In this document: piece after piece, positions 17,881 through 27,629 of the stretch
Position numbering within the stretch: position 1 is the stretch's first letter
Layout of the letters: the number at the start of each line of letters is the position of its first letter
Assembly (NCBI GenBank): GCA_022842245.1
Contig: JALHPZ010000035.1
Span: forward strand, 1-64,000
From: Gemmataceae bacterium
GTDB lineage: Bacteria > Planctomycetota > Planctomycetia > Gemmatales > Gemmataceae
Length of the DNA stretch: 64,000 nucleotides
Reading direction: 5' to 3'
Translations under genes and position numbers: made by a program
The notes under the pieces: model-generated
What the model saw: only the letters and a program-made list of their open reading frames with translations
Told to the model about the DNA's origin: nothing
Database searches by the model: none

Positions 17881-19245
17881 ATGGTCCTTCGCCTCGCGCT
17901 GGTCTTTCTCGCTTCGAGCCTGGCGGCGCGGGGGGCGGACCGGCCGAACGTCGTGTTCCTTCTCGCGGACGATCTGGGCCGCGCCGATTGCGGCTTCATG
18001 GGTGGGACGGTGATCCCGACGCCGCACCTCGACAAGCTCGCGAAAGCCGGCACGATCCTGGACGCGCACTACGTGCAGCCGGTGTGCAGCCCGACGCGCG
18101 CGGCGCTCCTGACCGGCCGGTATCCGATGCGGCACGGCTTGCAGGTCGGCGTCGTGCGGCCGTGGGCGCGGTACGGCCTGCCGCTCGACGAGCGCACCCT
18201 CCCGCAGGCGCTGCAGGGCGCCGGCTATGCCACCGGCATCGTCGGCAAATGGCATCTCGGCCACTTCCAACGCGACTACCTCCCGACCAAACGCGGCTTC
18301 GATTTCCAGTACGGCCACTACAACGGCGCGCTCGACTACTTCACCCACATCCGCGACGGCGGCTTCGACTGGCACAAGAATGACGCCGTCAATCGCGACG
18401 AAGGCTACAGCACGCACCTGATCGCGAAGGCGGCGGGGGGGTTCGTGGTGGAGCACGCCGGCAAGAAGCCGTTCTTCCTGTACGTGCCGTTCAACGCCGT
18501 GCATACGCCGATGCAGGTACCTGACAGTTACCTGAAGCCGTTCGGGAAGCTGAAGGGGAACCGGCAGAAATACGCCGGGATGCTGGCGGCGATGGACGAG
18601 GCCGTGGGGCAGATCGTCGACGCGGTCGAGAAGGCGGGGGTGCGCAAGGACACGCTCTTCGTCTTCAGCAGCGACAACGGCGGACCATCGCCGGGCACGA
18701 TCACCGACAACGGGCCGTACCGCGCCGGAAAAGGGACGCTCTACGAGGGCGGCGTGCGCGTCGCGGCCTTCGCCACGTGGGACGGGAAGATCCCCGCGGG
18801 GAAAACTTGCATCGAGCCGTTGCACGCGGTGGACTGGTACCCGACGCTTCTGAAACTCGGCGGGGCGAAGGCGGAGCAGCCGCTGCCGGTGGACGGCCGC
18901 GACATCGGACCGACGCTCCTGGAGGGGAAACCGACGCCGCACGATGCGATTCTGCTGAACGCGACGCCGGCGGGCGGCGCGATCCGGGCTGGCGACTGGA
19001 AGCTGGTGGTGAAGAACGGCACCGACGACCCCGACGGCGAGGCCCCGAAGGCCGGACCGAAGACGATCGAACTGTTCAATCTGAAGGACGACCCGTACGA
19101 GAAGACGAACCTCGCCGAGAAGGAGACGGCCCGCGTGGCGGAATTGCAGAAGCGCCTCGCCGCGTATGCAAAGGAAGCGGTGGCCCCGAAGAGCCAACCG
19201 AAGCCCAAGGGATTCCAGTCGCCGAAAGTGTGGGGCGAGAAGTAA
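17881..19245 (+). CDS. Type I sulfatase
   Basis: 454 residues, signal peptide at 1-18. Metal ligands Asp30/Asp31 occur in FLLADDLG. The sulfatase signature VCSPTRAALLTGR contains Cys69, the residue that a formylglycine-generating enzyme converts to formylglycine. GKWHLGHF and FVFSSDNGG are the other conserved active-site strands. It hydrolyses sulfate esters, probably on a sulfated polysaccharide or glycan; planctomycetes carry many such enzymes. GGGAGCAGGT precedes the ATG. No maturase gene is in the window. Confidence 0.95.
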   Translation: MVLRLALVFLASSLAARGADRPNVVFLLADDLGRADCGFMGGTVIPTPHLDKLAKAGTILDAHYVQPVCSPTRAALLTGRYPMRHGLQVGVVRPWARYGLPLDERTLPQALQGAGYATGIVGKWHLGHFQRDYLPTKRGFDFQYGHYNGALDYFTHIRDGGFDWHKNDAVNRDEGYSTHLIAKAAGGFVVEHAGKKPFFLYVPFNAVHTPMQVPDSYLKPFGKLKGNRQKYAGMLAAMDEAVGQIVDAVEKAGVRKDTLFVFSSDNGGPSPGTITDNGPYRAGKGTLYEGGVRVAAFATWDGKIPAGKTCIEPLHAVDWYPTLLKLGGAKAEQPLPVDGRDIGPTLLEGKPTPHDAILLNATPAGGAIRAGDWKLVVKNGTDDPDGEAPKAGPKTIELFNLKDDPYEKTNLAEKETARVAELQKRLAAYAKEAVAPKSQPKPKGFQSPKVWGEK

Positions 19246-19270
19246 GGCGAAGTGAGGCGTTCGCGGTTTT

Positions 19271-19424
19271 ATCCCCTCCCCCTCAAGGGGGAGGGTTAGG
19301 CTGGGGGTGACGGGGATCACGACAAGCCCGAAATTCCCCCCACCCTAACCCTTCCCCTCAAGGGGGGGGAGGGGACAAGACGACCCCCCCACCCCGGCCC
19401 TCCTCCTCAAGGGGGAGGGGGAAA
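19271..19424. repeat. CCTCCCCCTCAAGGGGGAGG repeat cluster
   Basis: Three imperfect copies of a roughly 20-nt palindrome of C- and G-runs around CTCAAGG, in a 300-base gap downstream of the sulfatase. Each could form a hairpin. The remainder of 19246-19547 shows no gene; the last 100 bases are AT-richer and may carry the cytochrome promoter. Confidence 0.7.
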
Positions 19425-19547
19425 AGCGCGGTGGTACGACCCGCCGAGTCGTTCATTGGTTCCACCTCGTTGGTCCTCGGTTGAATTCCCCGCGATTCCT
19501 CGGTATTTCATTCAGGACCTTTCCGTACGTTTTCGGAGCCGTGAGCG

Positions 19548-20462
19548 ATGGCGGAGTCGAGTTCCAAAGTCTCGAAGCTGGGCCAGGGATTCATCGGCCT
19601 CGCGCCGCTGCTCCTCCTCGGTGGCTGGTTCGCCGGCGGCACGGCGGTGCACGGATTCTTCCAGCGCCCGGCTCCCGAACCCGCGGCGACTCCGCCCAAC
19701 GGCGCCGCGCTCTTCATCAAACACTGCGCTTACTGCCACGGCGAGAAGGGCGACGGCAAGGGCCTCGCCGGCCTGACGCCCCTCGCCCGCTATTTCGGCC
19801 GCGACAAGTACAAGTTCACCGGCACCCGCAAGGGCGACAACGGCGGTATCCCCACCGACGACGACCTGCTCTACATCCTGCGCCACGGGATCGAGGGCAC
19901 GGCCATGTGGGGCTTCCAGGACCGGATGACCGACGAGGAGCTGCGCGCCGTCGTGGCGCACCTGCGCACGCTGACCCGCGCCGGGCTGGCGGAGCGATAT
20001 CGGCTCGAAGCCGAAACGAACGAGGAAGACCCGGACTGGAAGGCGATCGCGGCGCGCGTGGAGCGCGAAGCCGTGGTCGGCGATCCGGTGCCGCTGCCGG
20101 TGTTCAAGCCGTCGACGCCGGAATCGGTGGCGCGGGGCCAGCAGTTGTTCCTGAACACGGCGAAGACGGCGTGCGCCTCGTGCCACGGGGCGACAGGCCG
20201 CGGCGACGGCCCGGCCGTCAACGACAAGAAGAACGACCCGCCACACCAGGGGGGCGACGGCCTGCCGAACAAGCCGCGGGACCTGACCACCGGCCGCTTC
20301 AAGGGCGGCCGCGAGAAGGAACGCCTCTACCCGCGCATCCTGCACGGCATCCCCGGCACGCCGATGCCGCCGCACACGAAGCTCACCCCGGACGAAGTGC
20401 AGGACCTGATCGACTTCGTGCTGAGTTTGAAGCCGGACGACAAACCGGCCGCGAAGAACTGA
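19548..20462 (+). CDS. Membrane-anchored diheme cytochrome c
   Basis: 304 residues. A membrane anchor (about 14-34) precedes two cytochrome c domains. Heme-binding motifs are CAYCH (60-64) and CASCH (209-213). Candidate methionine ligands follow in GTAMWGF (Met120) and GTPMPPH (about 265). Both motifs are followed by the GxGDG pattern of small class I cytochromes. It is a periplasmic electron carrier, possibly for a terminal oxidase or quinol-cytochrome c oxidoreductase; none is encoded next to it. Confidence 0.92.
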   Translation: MAESSSKVSKLGQGFIGLAPLLLLGGWFAGGTAVHGFFQRPAPEPAATPPNGAALFIKHCAYCHGEKGDGKGLAGLTPLARYFGRDKYKFTGTRKGDNGGIPTDDDLLYILRHGIEGTAMWGFQDRMTDEELRAVVAHLRTLTRAGLAERYRLEAETNEEDPDWKAIAARVEREAVVGDPVPLPVFKPSTPESVARGQQLFLNTAKTACASCHGATGRGDGPAVNDKKNDPPHQGGDGLPNKPRDLTTGRFKGGREKERLYPRILHGIPGTPMPPHTKLTPDEVQDLIDFVLSLKPDDKPAAKN

Positions 20463-20846
20463 GAGCCGGCGTCCGTACGGCGCTTCTTCCGGCAATCCGC
20501 GCAAGTTGATCCGATTCCGACGTGATAGGACGATGAGACTTCCTCCCCCGCGCGGTGAGAACGCCGCCGTACGCCCGTTTATGGATCTAGAGAACGACAA
20601 TCGCCGAAATCCGCGTCCCGTTGAGGCGAACCCCCAAGACAGGGCCGAAGTCTCTCATGGAAATTTCCCGTATGAATCCGCCCGTCGGCGGGTACTCTCC
20701 GGGGACCATCGAAAAAGTTCGGTGAACAACGGCTTCGCGGATAAAGATTTGGGGCCTACCAACGTATCGAAAATGTAACCCGGCGTGAGAGAATCTTCGC
20801 CCGCTGTCGTCTTCTCTCGTGTTCGCCGGTTGTGATAGAGGTTGTG
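20463..20846. other. Intergenic region, no convincing gene
   Basis: About 380 bases. A 90-codon plus-strand frame exists but has no ribosome site, no family resemblance and odd composition. The last 130 bases are AT-rich, consistent with a promoter for the kinase gene. GAGG at 20838-20841 marks the kinase start. Confidence 0.4.
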
Positions 20847-22265
20847 ATGGATCGTGGTCTTGCTACTGCCTGCTCGCCGCAAACGGCATCCCCCAAGGAT
20901 GTTGCAGCGAACGCCGGCGCTGGCTGGCGCGATTCGCCAACCCTGCCGCATATCGAAACCGCGACTTCCGTCGCACCGCCCAGTTTGCCCGGTTTTGAGG
21001 TCCTGCAAGAACTCGGTCGCGGCGGAATGGGGGTTGTGTACAAGGCGCGGGATCTGGCGAACCAGCAGATCGTCGCCGTGAAGGTCCTCCTCGCCGGCGC
21101 CCACGCCAGCGCCCTCGAACGGGAGCGGTTCCGCCGGGAAGTCTCGGCCGCGGCCCTGCAACATCCGAACGTGGTGAAATTGATCCGCGCCGGCGAGCAC
21201 GCCGGGCTGCCGTACATCGTCCTCGAACACGTGGACGGCGGCACGCTGGCGGATCGGCTCGTCGGCACGCCGTGGACGCCCGCCGCCGCCGTGCGGCTCG
21301 TGTCCGAACTCGCCGCCGCCGTCCAGTTCGCCCACGATCGCGGCATCATCCACCGCGACCTCAAGCCCGCGAACATCCTCTTCGCCGGCGAAACGCCGAA
21401 GCTGACCGACTTCGGCCTGTCGAAGTCGCTCGAATCCTCGGCCCTGGCCCGTCCGGTCACGGAAACCGGCGCGGTCCTCGGCACGCCCAGCTACATCTCG
21501 CCGGAACAAGCCACCGGCGACAAGGAAGTCGGCCCCGCGTCGGATGTCTATTCCCTCGGGGCGATCCTTTACGAACTGCTGACTGGCCGGCCGCCCTTCG
21601 ATGGCCGCACCACCCTCGACATCGTGTTGAAGGTGCTCAACGACGCCCCGATTCCTCCGAGCCGTTTTTCGCCGGAACTTCCGAACGATCTGGAAGCGAT
21701 CGTTCTGAAGTGCCTCCATAAGAACCCGGCGAAACGATACGCGAGCGCCGCGGCGCTGGTGGACGACCTCCACCGGCACGCGGTCGGGGAATCGGTGGAA
21801 GCGCGTCCGGCGTCGGTATCGCGGCGCTTGCTGTCGTGGTTCGGCCGACGGCCGCGGCTGTCGGGCGCGGCGGCGACGGCGGCGGTGATGGTCTTGGTGC
21901 TGCTGGGTGGCGCGGCGTACGCCGCGGCGAGCCTGCGGGCGGCGGCCGAGCGCGCCGAGGCCGCGGAACGCGCCGCCGAGGAAGCCCGCTCCGCGCTCGA
22001 AGCGGAGCGGAAGAACGCCGAACGCGAACGGTATTACGCCGCCGAGATGCGGGCGAAGTACGATCAGCTCCGCACGTTCCTCGAATCGTTCCGGCCGGGC
22101 AAGATCGTCTGGACGCCGGACCCGAAGAAGCCGATGCAGACGATCTGCGTGCAGGCGTGCGAGTTGCCACCCGAACCGAAAACGGCCCCCGCGCCGGCGC
22201 TGCCGGGCCGACAGATCAGCGCCGCGCCCATCCTGCGTCTGCTCGCGGCCGGCCTGCAACGCTGA
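20847..22265 (+). CDS. Membrane-anchored Ser/Thr protein kinase
   Basis: 472 residues from the ATG at 20847 (GAGG 5 nt before); an upstream GTG would add five residues. The kinase domain spans about 48-310, with GRGGMG (57-62), VAVK with Lys79, HRDLKPAN (Asp171), a canonical DFG (188-190), and LGTPSYISPEQ. After it come a membrane helix (about 340-360) and an Ala/Glu-rich coiled-coil segment (365-410). The extracytoplasmic tail ends in a short Pro-rich region. All catalytic residues are present. It converges with the thioredoxin-like gene, 6 nt away. The substrate is unknown. Confidence 0.94.
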   Translation: MDRGLATACSPQTASPKDVAANAGAGWRDSPTLPHIETATSVAPPSLPGFEVLQELGRGGMGVVYKARDLANQQIVAVKVLLAGAHASALERERFRREVSAAALQHPNVVKLIRAGEHAGLPYIVLEHVDGGTLADRLVGTPWTPAAAVRLVSELAAAVQFAHDRGIIHRDLKPANILFAGETPKLTDFGLSKSLESSALARPVTETGAVLGTPSYISPEQATGDKEVGPASDVYSLGAILYELLTGRPPFDGRTTLDIVLKVLNDAPIPPSRFSPELPNDLEAIVLKCLHKNPAKRYASAAALVDDLHRHAVGESVEARPASVSRRLLSWFGRRPRLSGAAATAAVMVLVLLGGAAYAAASLRAAAERAEAAERAAEEARSALEAERKNAERERYYAAEMRAKYDQLRTFLESFRPGKIVWTPDPKKPMQTICVQACELPPEPKTAPAPALPGRQISAAPILRLLAAGLQR

Positions 22266-22271
22266 ACGCGA

Positions 22272-22928
22272 TCATTTCCCCGTCGATGCCTCCAGCGCGG
22301 CCTCGAGAACCTTCTCGAGTTTGGCGACGATCTCCGCGCGCGACATGTGCCGCCAGCGGCCGCTTTCATCCGAACCCACCACTTTGCGATCGGGACCGAC
22401 AACATAGATCGTCGGCCCGATGTTGTACCCCCGCGTCATCTCCGCCATGCCCTTGTTGACGGCTCCCAGTTCGTCGATCAGTTCGACCGCCAGGCCGTAG
22501 CCCGAGGGCCAGTCGATGCCACCGACGTGGTTGTACCGTTCCGCGACGGCTTTCGGCATGTCGGTGACGCTGAGAAATTGCACCCCCCGGTCGGCGTATT
22601 TGCGTTTGAGATCGGCGAGCGCGGGGGCGAATTTGTGGCACTCCGGGCACCAGTGCGACCAGACATCGACGACGTGGAGCTTGGGTCCGTTCGGCGCGAA
22701 CGGCCGCGGTTCGCCATTGAGCCAACCGACGCAGCGGAGTTCCGGGATCGCCTCTCCGGCCGCGAGGCGGGTCCGCGACGGCCCCGTGAACCGGGGCGGA
22801 ATGCGCGCCTCCGGCGGAATCTCGACTTCCGGCACCGGTGCCGGCCCCGACGACCCGGCCCCGCAACCCGTCACGGCGATACCGATGACGATCCCCGCGA
22901 ACCAGCTGCCGATTCGTTGCCCGCGCAT
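22272..22928 (-). CDS. Thioredoxin-like (TlpA-type) lipoprotein
   Basis: 218 residues from the ATG at 22928. The signal peptide ends in a lipobox-like VTGC with Cys22. The thioredoxin domain has VVDVWSHWCPECHKF with redox Cys94 and Cys97, a strand FLSVTDMP, and GPTIYVVGPDRKV carrying a proline in the expected cis-Pro region. It probably reduces or exchanges disulfides outside the cytoplasm, like TlpA/ResA. AGGAG lies 11 nt before the start. Confidence 0.88.
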   Translation of the reverse strand: MRGQRIGSWFAGIVIGIAVTGCGAGSSGPAPVPEVEIPPEARIPPRFTGPSRTRLAAGEAIPELRCVGWLNGEPRPFAPNGPKLHVVDVWSHWCPECHKFAPALADLKRKYADRGVQFLSVTDMPKAVAERYNHVGGIDWPSGYGLAVELIDELGAVNKGMAEMTRGYNIGPTIYVVGPDRKVVGSDESGRWRHMSRAEIVAKLEKVLEAALEASTGK

Positions 22929-23115
22929 GGCGAAATCCGCTCCTGTACCGATGACGTTCCGTACGCATCTTAGCGGCCGCCGGATCGCGCCGCGCCGGGG
23001 AATCGGTTCGCCATTGATCGCGTGGCGGGAATCCCATAGCATCCCGGCACGGTTCCGCGATCGACGGTCCACCCCGGCCCGCTCCGCGACGGACCGAACC
23101 ATTCGGGACGGATCC

Positions 23116-23511
23116 ATGCGTACGTTTCTGATTCTGGGTCTGGCGGCGACGTTGGTGTTCGGCGCGGTCGGTTGCGGCGGCAATCAGGCCAAGGCCGAAT
23201 CCATCGCCCAGCAGATTGTCGACGAGATGAACAAGATCGCCGACGGTTTCGAAAAGGGGGACAAGGCGGCCCTGAAGGCGAGCTTCGCGAAGCTCTCCGA
23301 CCTCGCCAAGCAGGGGAAGGAAATCAAGGTCACCAAGAGCCAGGACAAGGCGATCGGGGAGAAGTTCAAGCCGCAGATGGACGCCGCCCAGAAGCGGATG
23401 ATGGAGTCGATTACCAAGGCCGCGACCGGCGGCAAGCTGACTCCGGCCGAACTCATGGAACTCGGCACGGAAATGCAGGGGCTCGGCAAGAGCATGCAGA
23501 AAGGCGGCTGA
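23116..23511 (+). CDS. Small helical lipoprotein
   Basis: 131 residues. MRTFLILGLAATLVFGAVGC is a clear lipoprotein signal with the lipobox Cys at 20. The rest is Lys/Ala/Glu-rich and helical with no known motif. It is divergent from the thioredoxin-like gene. Function unknown. Confidence 0.75.
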   Translation: MRTFLILGLAATLVFGAVGCGGNQAKAESIAQQIVDEMNKIADGFEKGDKAALKASFAKLSDLAKQGKEIKVTKSQDKAIGEKFKPQMDAAQKRMMESITKAATGGKLTPAELMELGTEMQGLGKSMQKGG

Positions 23512-23536
23512 CGCCGATCGGTAATCGCTCGGAAGA

Positions 23537-23588
23537 GGAATGACCGATTTCGTGGCCCGGACCTGGTTCGCACGATTTCGGTCATTCC
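23537..23588. terminator. Hairpin between convergent genes
   Basis: Arms GGAATGACCG...TCGTG and complement, 15 of 18 paired with a 3-nt internal mismatch and a 16-nt loop. It lies between the small lipoprotein gene and the convergent histidine kinase gene, so it may act as a bidirectional terminator. There is no strong T tract. Confidence 0.45.
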
Positions 23589-23639
23589 CGATCGCACTTC
23601 TCAAAAGATTCCAATACCCGTTTATCTTCCGGCGACCGA

Positions 23640-25940
23640 TCACCGGTTCAGCGCGTCGCGGACCTTGGCCGCGAGCGCGCTGGGCGTGAACGGTTTTTGC
23701 AGGAAGTGGACGCGCTCGTGCTCGATGCCGTGGCGGATGACGGCGTCGTCGGTGTAGCCGGAGAGGTACAAGATGCGCGCGCCGGGGTGGAGCTGGGCGA
23801 AGCGTTCGGCGACGAGTCGGCCCCCGAGGCCGGGGAGGACGACGTCGGTGACGAGCAGGTCGATGGGCCGGTTGGCGGCGGCGACGGCGCGAAGCGCCTC
23901 GGTGCCGTCGACGGCTTCCAGAACGGCATAGCCGCATTGCTTGAGTACATGGGAGCTGAAGGCGCGGACCGATTCGTCGTCCTCGACGAGGAGGATCGTC
24001 TCGTCGCCGCGGGGCAGTGCGGGCCGGACGGCGGCCTTTTCGGCGCGGGGCTGGCGGGGCGCGGCGGGGAACTCGATGGTGAAGGTGGCGCCGGCGCCCG
24101 GGGCGCTGCGGACGGCGATGGTGCCATCGCTCTGCTTGATGATGCCGTGGACCACGGCGAGTCCCAGCCCGGTACCGTGGCCGGCCTCTTTCGTGGTGAA
24201 GAACGGCTCGAAGATGCGCGCCTGCACCTCCGGCGTCATGCCTTCGCCGGTGTCCGCGATCGTCAGCCGCACTTGTGGGCCGGTCGGCCCCGCCACGTTG
24301 TCCGTACCGATGACGAGCCGTCCGCCGCGGGGCATGGCGTCGCGCGCGTTCACGGCGAGGTTGAGCAGCACCTGCTCGATCTGGCCGGGGTCGGCGTGGA
24401 TCGGTTCGAGCGCCGGATGCAACTGCGTCGTCAGCGCGATGTCCTCGCCGATCAGCCGCTTGAGCATCTTCTCCATTTCGCGGACGACCTCGTTGAGGTC
24501 GATCACGCGGGGTGCCAGCACCTGCTGGCGGCTGAAGGCGAGCAACTGGCGCGTCAGCCCCGCGGAGCGCTCGCCGGCGCGATGGATCTGCTGCGCCATC
24601 TCGGCGCGGGGGTCGCCGGCCGGCAGCATCTGCAACAGCAGATCGCTGTAGCCGGAGATGACCGTCAGCAGGTTGTTGAAATCGTGCGCGATGCCGCCGG
24701 CGAGCTGGCCGACCGCCTCCATCTTCTGGGATTGCCGCAACTGCTCCTCGAGCTTCAACCGCGCGCTGATGTCCCGCACCACCCCGGAGAACAGCGGCGG
24801 GTTCCGACCGGGGATCTCGCAGATCGCCAGTTCCACGCGCACTTCGCTGCCGTCGGCCCGCAGCGCCGGCATCTCGACGCGTCGGCCGATCATGTGCGGC
24901 GTCCGCGTCGCGAGGTATCGCTGCATCCCGGCGGCGTGGCCGGCCCGGTACTCGGGCGGGATGATCCGCTCGGCCATACCCCGGCCGATCACGTCCTCCC
25001 GCCGGTGCCCGAAGATCGCCTCCGCCGCTGCGTTGAACTCCACCACCCGCCCCGCCGCATCCATGACGATCAACCCGTCCAGCGACGATTCCAGGATCGC
25101 CCGGTGCAGCGACACCATCTCGCGCAACTCGATTTCCACCCGCTTGCGGTCGGTGATGTCGCGACCGGTGGAGATCAGGTCGATCAGCCGGCCGTCGGCG
25201 TCGAACCGGCCCCGGTCGATCCACTGCTGCCAGCGGCGTTCCCCGTCGCAGGTGATCGATTCGTGTTCGTTGATCGCTTCCGGTTGTTCCGGCGTCAGCT
25301 CGGCGATCTTTCGGCGGACCGCCTCCCGGTGCTCCGGCGCGACCAACGGATAGAAACTGGTGCCCAGGCACTCGGCTTCGGTGACGCCGAAGTACCGGCA
25401 GTAACTCTGGTTGACGAACGTCCGCGTGCCGTCGGGCAGCCATTGCACGATGAACTCGGTCTGCTCGCGCACGATCATCGCCAGGCGCGCTTCGCTCTCG
25501 GCGAGCGCCTGCTCCGTCCGCTTGCGTTCGGTGATGTCCAGCGCGATGCCGAGCACGCGCTGGGGAACGCCATCATCGCTGCGAAGGATGTGGCCTTGCA
25601 GGAGCAGCCACAGCTCGCCGCCGGTGCGCGGCCGAATCCGATATTCGAGCGTGCGAATATCGTCCCCCTGCCGCACGACTTCCATCGCGGATAACAATTT
25701 GGGCAGGTCGTCCGGGTGGCAATACGATTGGATCGATTCGAATCGGCCGTCAAACGCCTGGAGGCCCAGGCCGTGGAGCCGGGCCATTTCCTCGGACCAC
25801 TTGAACCGGTTCGTGGCGAGATCCCACTCCCAACTGCCGACGCGTCCGGCGTGTTGGGTCAGGCGCAGGAAGGCTTCGCTTTCTTCGAGCGCCCGCGCCA
25901 CGGAGGCGACCGGCGGCGAGAGCGAGCGTTGTTCCGACAT
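23640..25940 (-). CDS. Hybrid histidine kinase, three PAS domains
   Basis: 766 residues from the ATG at 25940; upstream codons add nothing recognisable. Three PAS domains follow each other (about 20-140, 150-265, 275-395), the first two with C-terminal PAC motifs DITERK and DITDRK. The HisKA dimerisation domain contains the phospho-acceptor His419 in GGIAHDFNNLL. The ATPase domain has N-box VNARDAM (530-536), DTGEGM, and GTGLGLAVV (589-597). A C-terminal receiver (about 648-766) has acidic residues Asp654/Asp655 and the phospho-acceptor Asp699 (VTDVVLP). No membrane segment is visible, so it is probably a cytoplasmic sensor. The signal and output partner are unknown. Confidence 0.95.
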   Translation of the reverse strand: MSEQRSLSPPVASVARALEESEAFLRLTQHAGRVGSWEWDLATNRFKWSEEMARLHGLGLQAFDGRFESIQSYCHPDDLPKLLSAMEVVRQGDDIRTLEYRIRPRTGGELWLLLQGHILRSDDGVPQRVLGIALDITERKRTEQALAESEARLAMIVREQTEFIVQWLPDGTRTFVNQSYCRYFGVTEAECLGTSFYPLVAPEHREAVRRKIAELTPEQPEAINEHESITCDGERRWQQWIDRGRFDADGRLIDLISTGRDITDRKRVEIELREMVSLHRAILESSLDGLIVMDAAGRVVEFNAAAEAIFGHRREDVIGRGMAERIIPPEYRAGHAAGMQRYLATRTPHMIGRRVEMPALRADGSEVRVELAICEIPGRNPPLFSGVVRDISARLKLEEQLRQSQKMEAVGQLAGGIAHDFNNLLTVISGYSDLLLQMLPAGDPRAEMAQQIHRAGERSAGLTRQLLAFSRQQVLAPRVIDLNEVVREMEKMLKRLIGEDIALTTQLHPALEPIHADPGQIEQVLLNLAVNARDAMPRGGRLVIGTDNVAGPTGPQVRLTIADTGEGMTPEVQARIFEPFFTTKEAGHGTGLGLAVVHGIIKQSDGTIAVRSAPGAGATFTIEFPAAPRQPRAEKAAVRPALPRGDETILLVEDDESVRAFSSHVLKQCGYAVLEAVDGTEALRAVAAANRPIDLLVTDVVLPGLGGRLVAERFAQLHPGARILYLSGYTDDAVIRHGIEHERVHFLQKPFTPSALAAKVRDALNR

Positions 25941-26151
25941 GGCGGTCACTCGTTCGGGGGACGCGTGGCGCCGTGACCGGCTGGGCGGGCGGCAATCGTG
26001 CGGTGGACGCATCGATCCTAACCGACCTCCGCACACCTTGCGCTGGCAAACCGCGAAAGTTGTCCAAATGCGTCCGAGGCTTGAATCCCGTTGTCGTTCG
26101 GACGACTGTCGAGACGCTCGTCGCGGGGCATCCGTCGGAATCCGTCGCTCG

Positions 26152-27528
26152 TCACACGATCGCGTGAATCACGCTGCCGCGGCTGGCGGGGAAGGGGCGG
26201 TTCTCGGCGTCGCGGAGTTCGGCGTCGGGGGCGAAGCCGAGCTGGTGCAGGACCGTGGCGATCAGGTCGCGCGGTTCGACGCGGCCGTCGGTCGGGAACG
26301 CGGCGTGTTTGTCGCTCGCGCCGTATACCGTCCCGCCGCGCACCCCGCCCCCGGCCAGCGCCAGCGAGAAGACGTGGCCCCAGTGGTCCCGCCCGCCGTT
26401 CCCGTTGAACTTCGGCGTCCGCCCGAACTCGCCGAACCAGATCACCAGCGTCTCGTCCAGCAGCCCGCGGTCGGCGAGGTCCGTGAGCAGCGCAGAGTAT
26501 GCGCGGTCCATCATCGGCATGAGGAACTGCTTCGCCGAGTCGTTGTGCTTGGCGTGGGTGTCCCAGCCGCCCTGGTTGGGGAGGTTCGGGATGCGGGTCC
26601 AGTTGACCTGCACGAGCGAGACGCCGGCTTCGACGAGCCGTCGGGCGAGCAGGCAACTCTGGGCGAAGCGGGACCGGCCGTAGCGGTCCCGGAGGCGCGG
26701 GGATTCGCGGTCGAGATCGAAGGCGGCGCGGGCGGCACCGGAGGAGACCAGCTCGAAGGCCTTGCGCGTGCCGGCGTCGTAGGGCGCGGTCGCGGAGTTG
26801 GCGGTCATGCGATCCATCTGCGCGAGCAGCCCCTGCCGGTGGGTCAGCCGCGTGGCCGGCACCTCGTCGGGTGGTGCCAGCGCGGCGACCTTGAACTTGG
26901 CGTCGGCGGGGTCGCAGTGGATCAGCCAGGGGTCGTGCTTGCGGCCGAGCAGGCCCGCGTCCTGTCCCGGCCAGGGAAAGTTGCCGTCGTTCCAGATATG
27001 TTCGGGCAGCGTGACGGCCGAGGGGAGCTGGCCGGCGGCCGGGCGAAGGTAACGCACGATCGCGCCCAGCGACGGCCAGTTGTTCGGCGCCCGCGGCGTC
27101 GCGCTCTCCTGGCTGAGCGGCTGGTGCGGTACGCCCGTCAGCATCTGGTACCCGCTCGACGAGTGGGCGTTGTCGTTTGTCACCACCGCCCGCAGCACCG
27201 CGATCCGGTCCGTCAGCTTCGCGGTCTCCGGCATCAACTCGCCGACCCGCAGCCCGACGGTCTTCGACGGGATCGTGCCGAACGGTCCGCGAATCTCGGC
27301 CGGCGCGTCCGGCTTCGGGTCCCAGGTGTCGTGCTGCGCCGGCCCGCCCATCAGGCCGAAGACGATCACCGATTTCGCCTTCGCCCTGCCGCCCGGCGTG
27401 GCGCGGGCCTGCTGCGCCAGCAGCTGCGGGAGCGTCAGCCCGCCGAGGCCGATCGCGCCGGCGCGCAGCCATTCCCGACGGTGAAGATGGTCGAACCGGT
27501 CCAGCGGCGGAGTCGCGAGGGAGAGCAT
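26152..27528 (-). CDS. DUF1501 protein
   Basis: 458 residues. The N-terminus HRREWLRAGAIGLGGLTLPQLL looks like a twin-arginine-type export signal. The body has the DUF1501 pattern: SVIVFGLMGGPAQHDTWDPK, GWDTHAKHN, and LVIWFGEFGRTPK followed by GRDHWG. The family belongs to the alkaline-phosphatase/sulfatase-like fold and is very common in planctomycetes, usually paired with a DUF1549/DUF1553 cytochrome-like protein. No partner is adjacent here. The function is uncharacterised. Confidence 0.92.
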   Translation of the reverse strand: MLSLATPPLDRFDHLHRREWLRAGAIGLGGLTLPQLLAQQARATPGGRAKAKSVIVFGLMGGPAQHDTWDPKPDAPAEIRGPFGTIPSKTVGLRVGELMPETAKLTDRIAVLRAVVTNDNAHSSSGYQMLTGVPHQPLSQESATPRAPNNWPSLGAIVRYLRPAAGQLPSAVTLPEHIWNDGNFPWPGQDAGLLGRKHDPWLIHCDPADAKFKVAALAPPDEVPATRLTHRQGLLAQMDRMTANSATAPYDAGTRKAFELVSSGAARAAFDLDRESPRLRDRYGRSRFAQSCLLARRLVEAGVSLVQVNWTRIPNLPNQGGWDTHAKHNDSAKQFLMPMMDRAYSALLTDLADRGLLDETLVIWFGEFGRTPKFNGNGGRDHWGHVFSLALAGGGVRGGTVYGASDKHAAFPTDGRVEPRDLIATVLHQLGFAPDAELRDAENRPFPASRGSVIHAIV

Positions 27529-27629
27529 GGCACCACGGGGCGGAGAGGATCGGCGGAGGCAGTTCTGGCGGGAGTCTCATTAGACACGATCGACGCCGTG
27601 AATGCAACTGCGGAAGGATTCGGTTCCGC

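Noticed and set aside
20506-20778. Possible 90-aa gene
   Set aside because: No ribosome site, no recognisable fold, and composition unlike coding DNA.
22366-25443. 1025-codon minus-strand frame
   Set aside because: Alternate frame of the histidine kinase and thioredoxin-like genes; Arg-rich without motifs.
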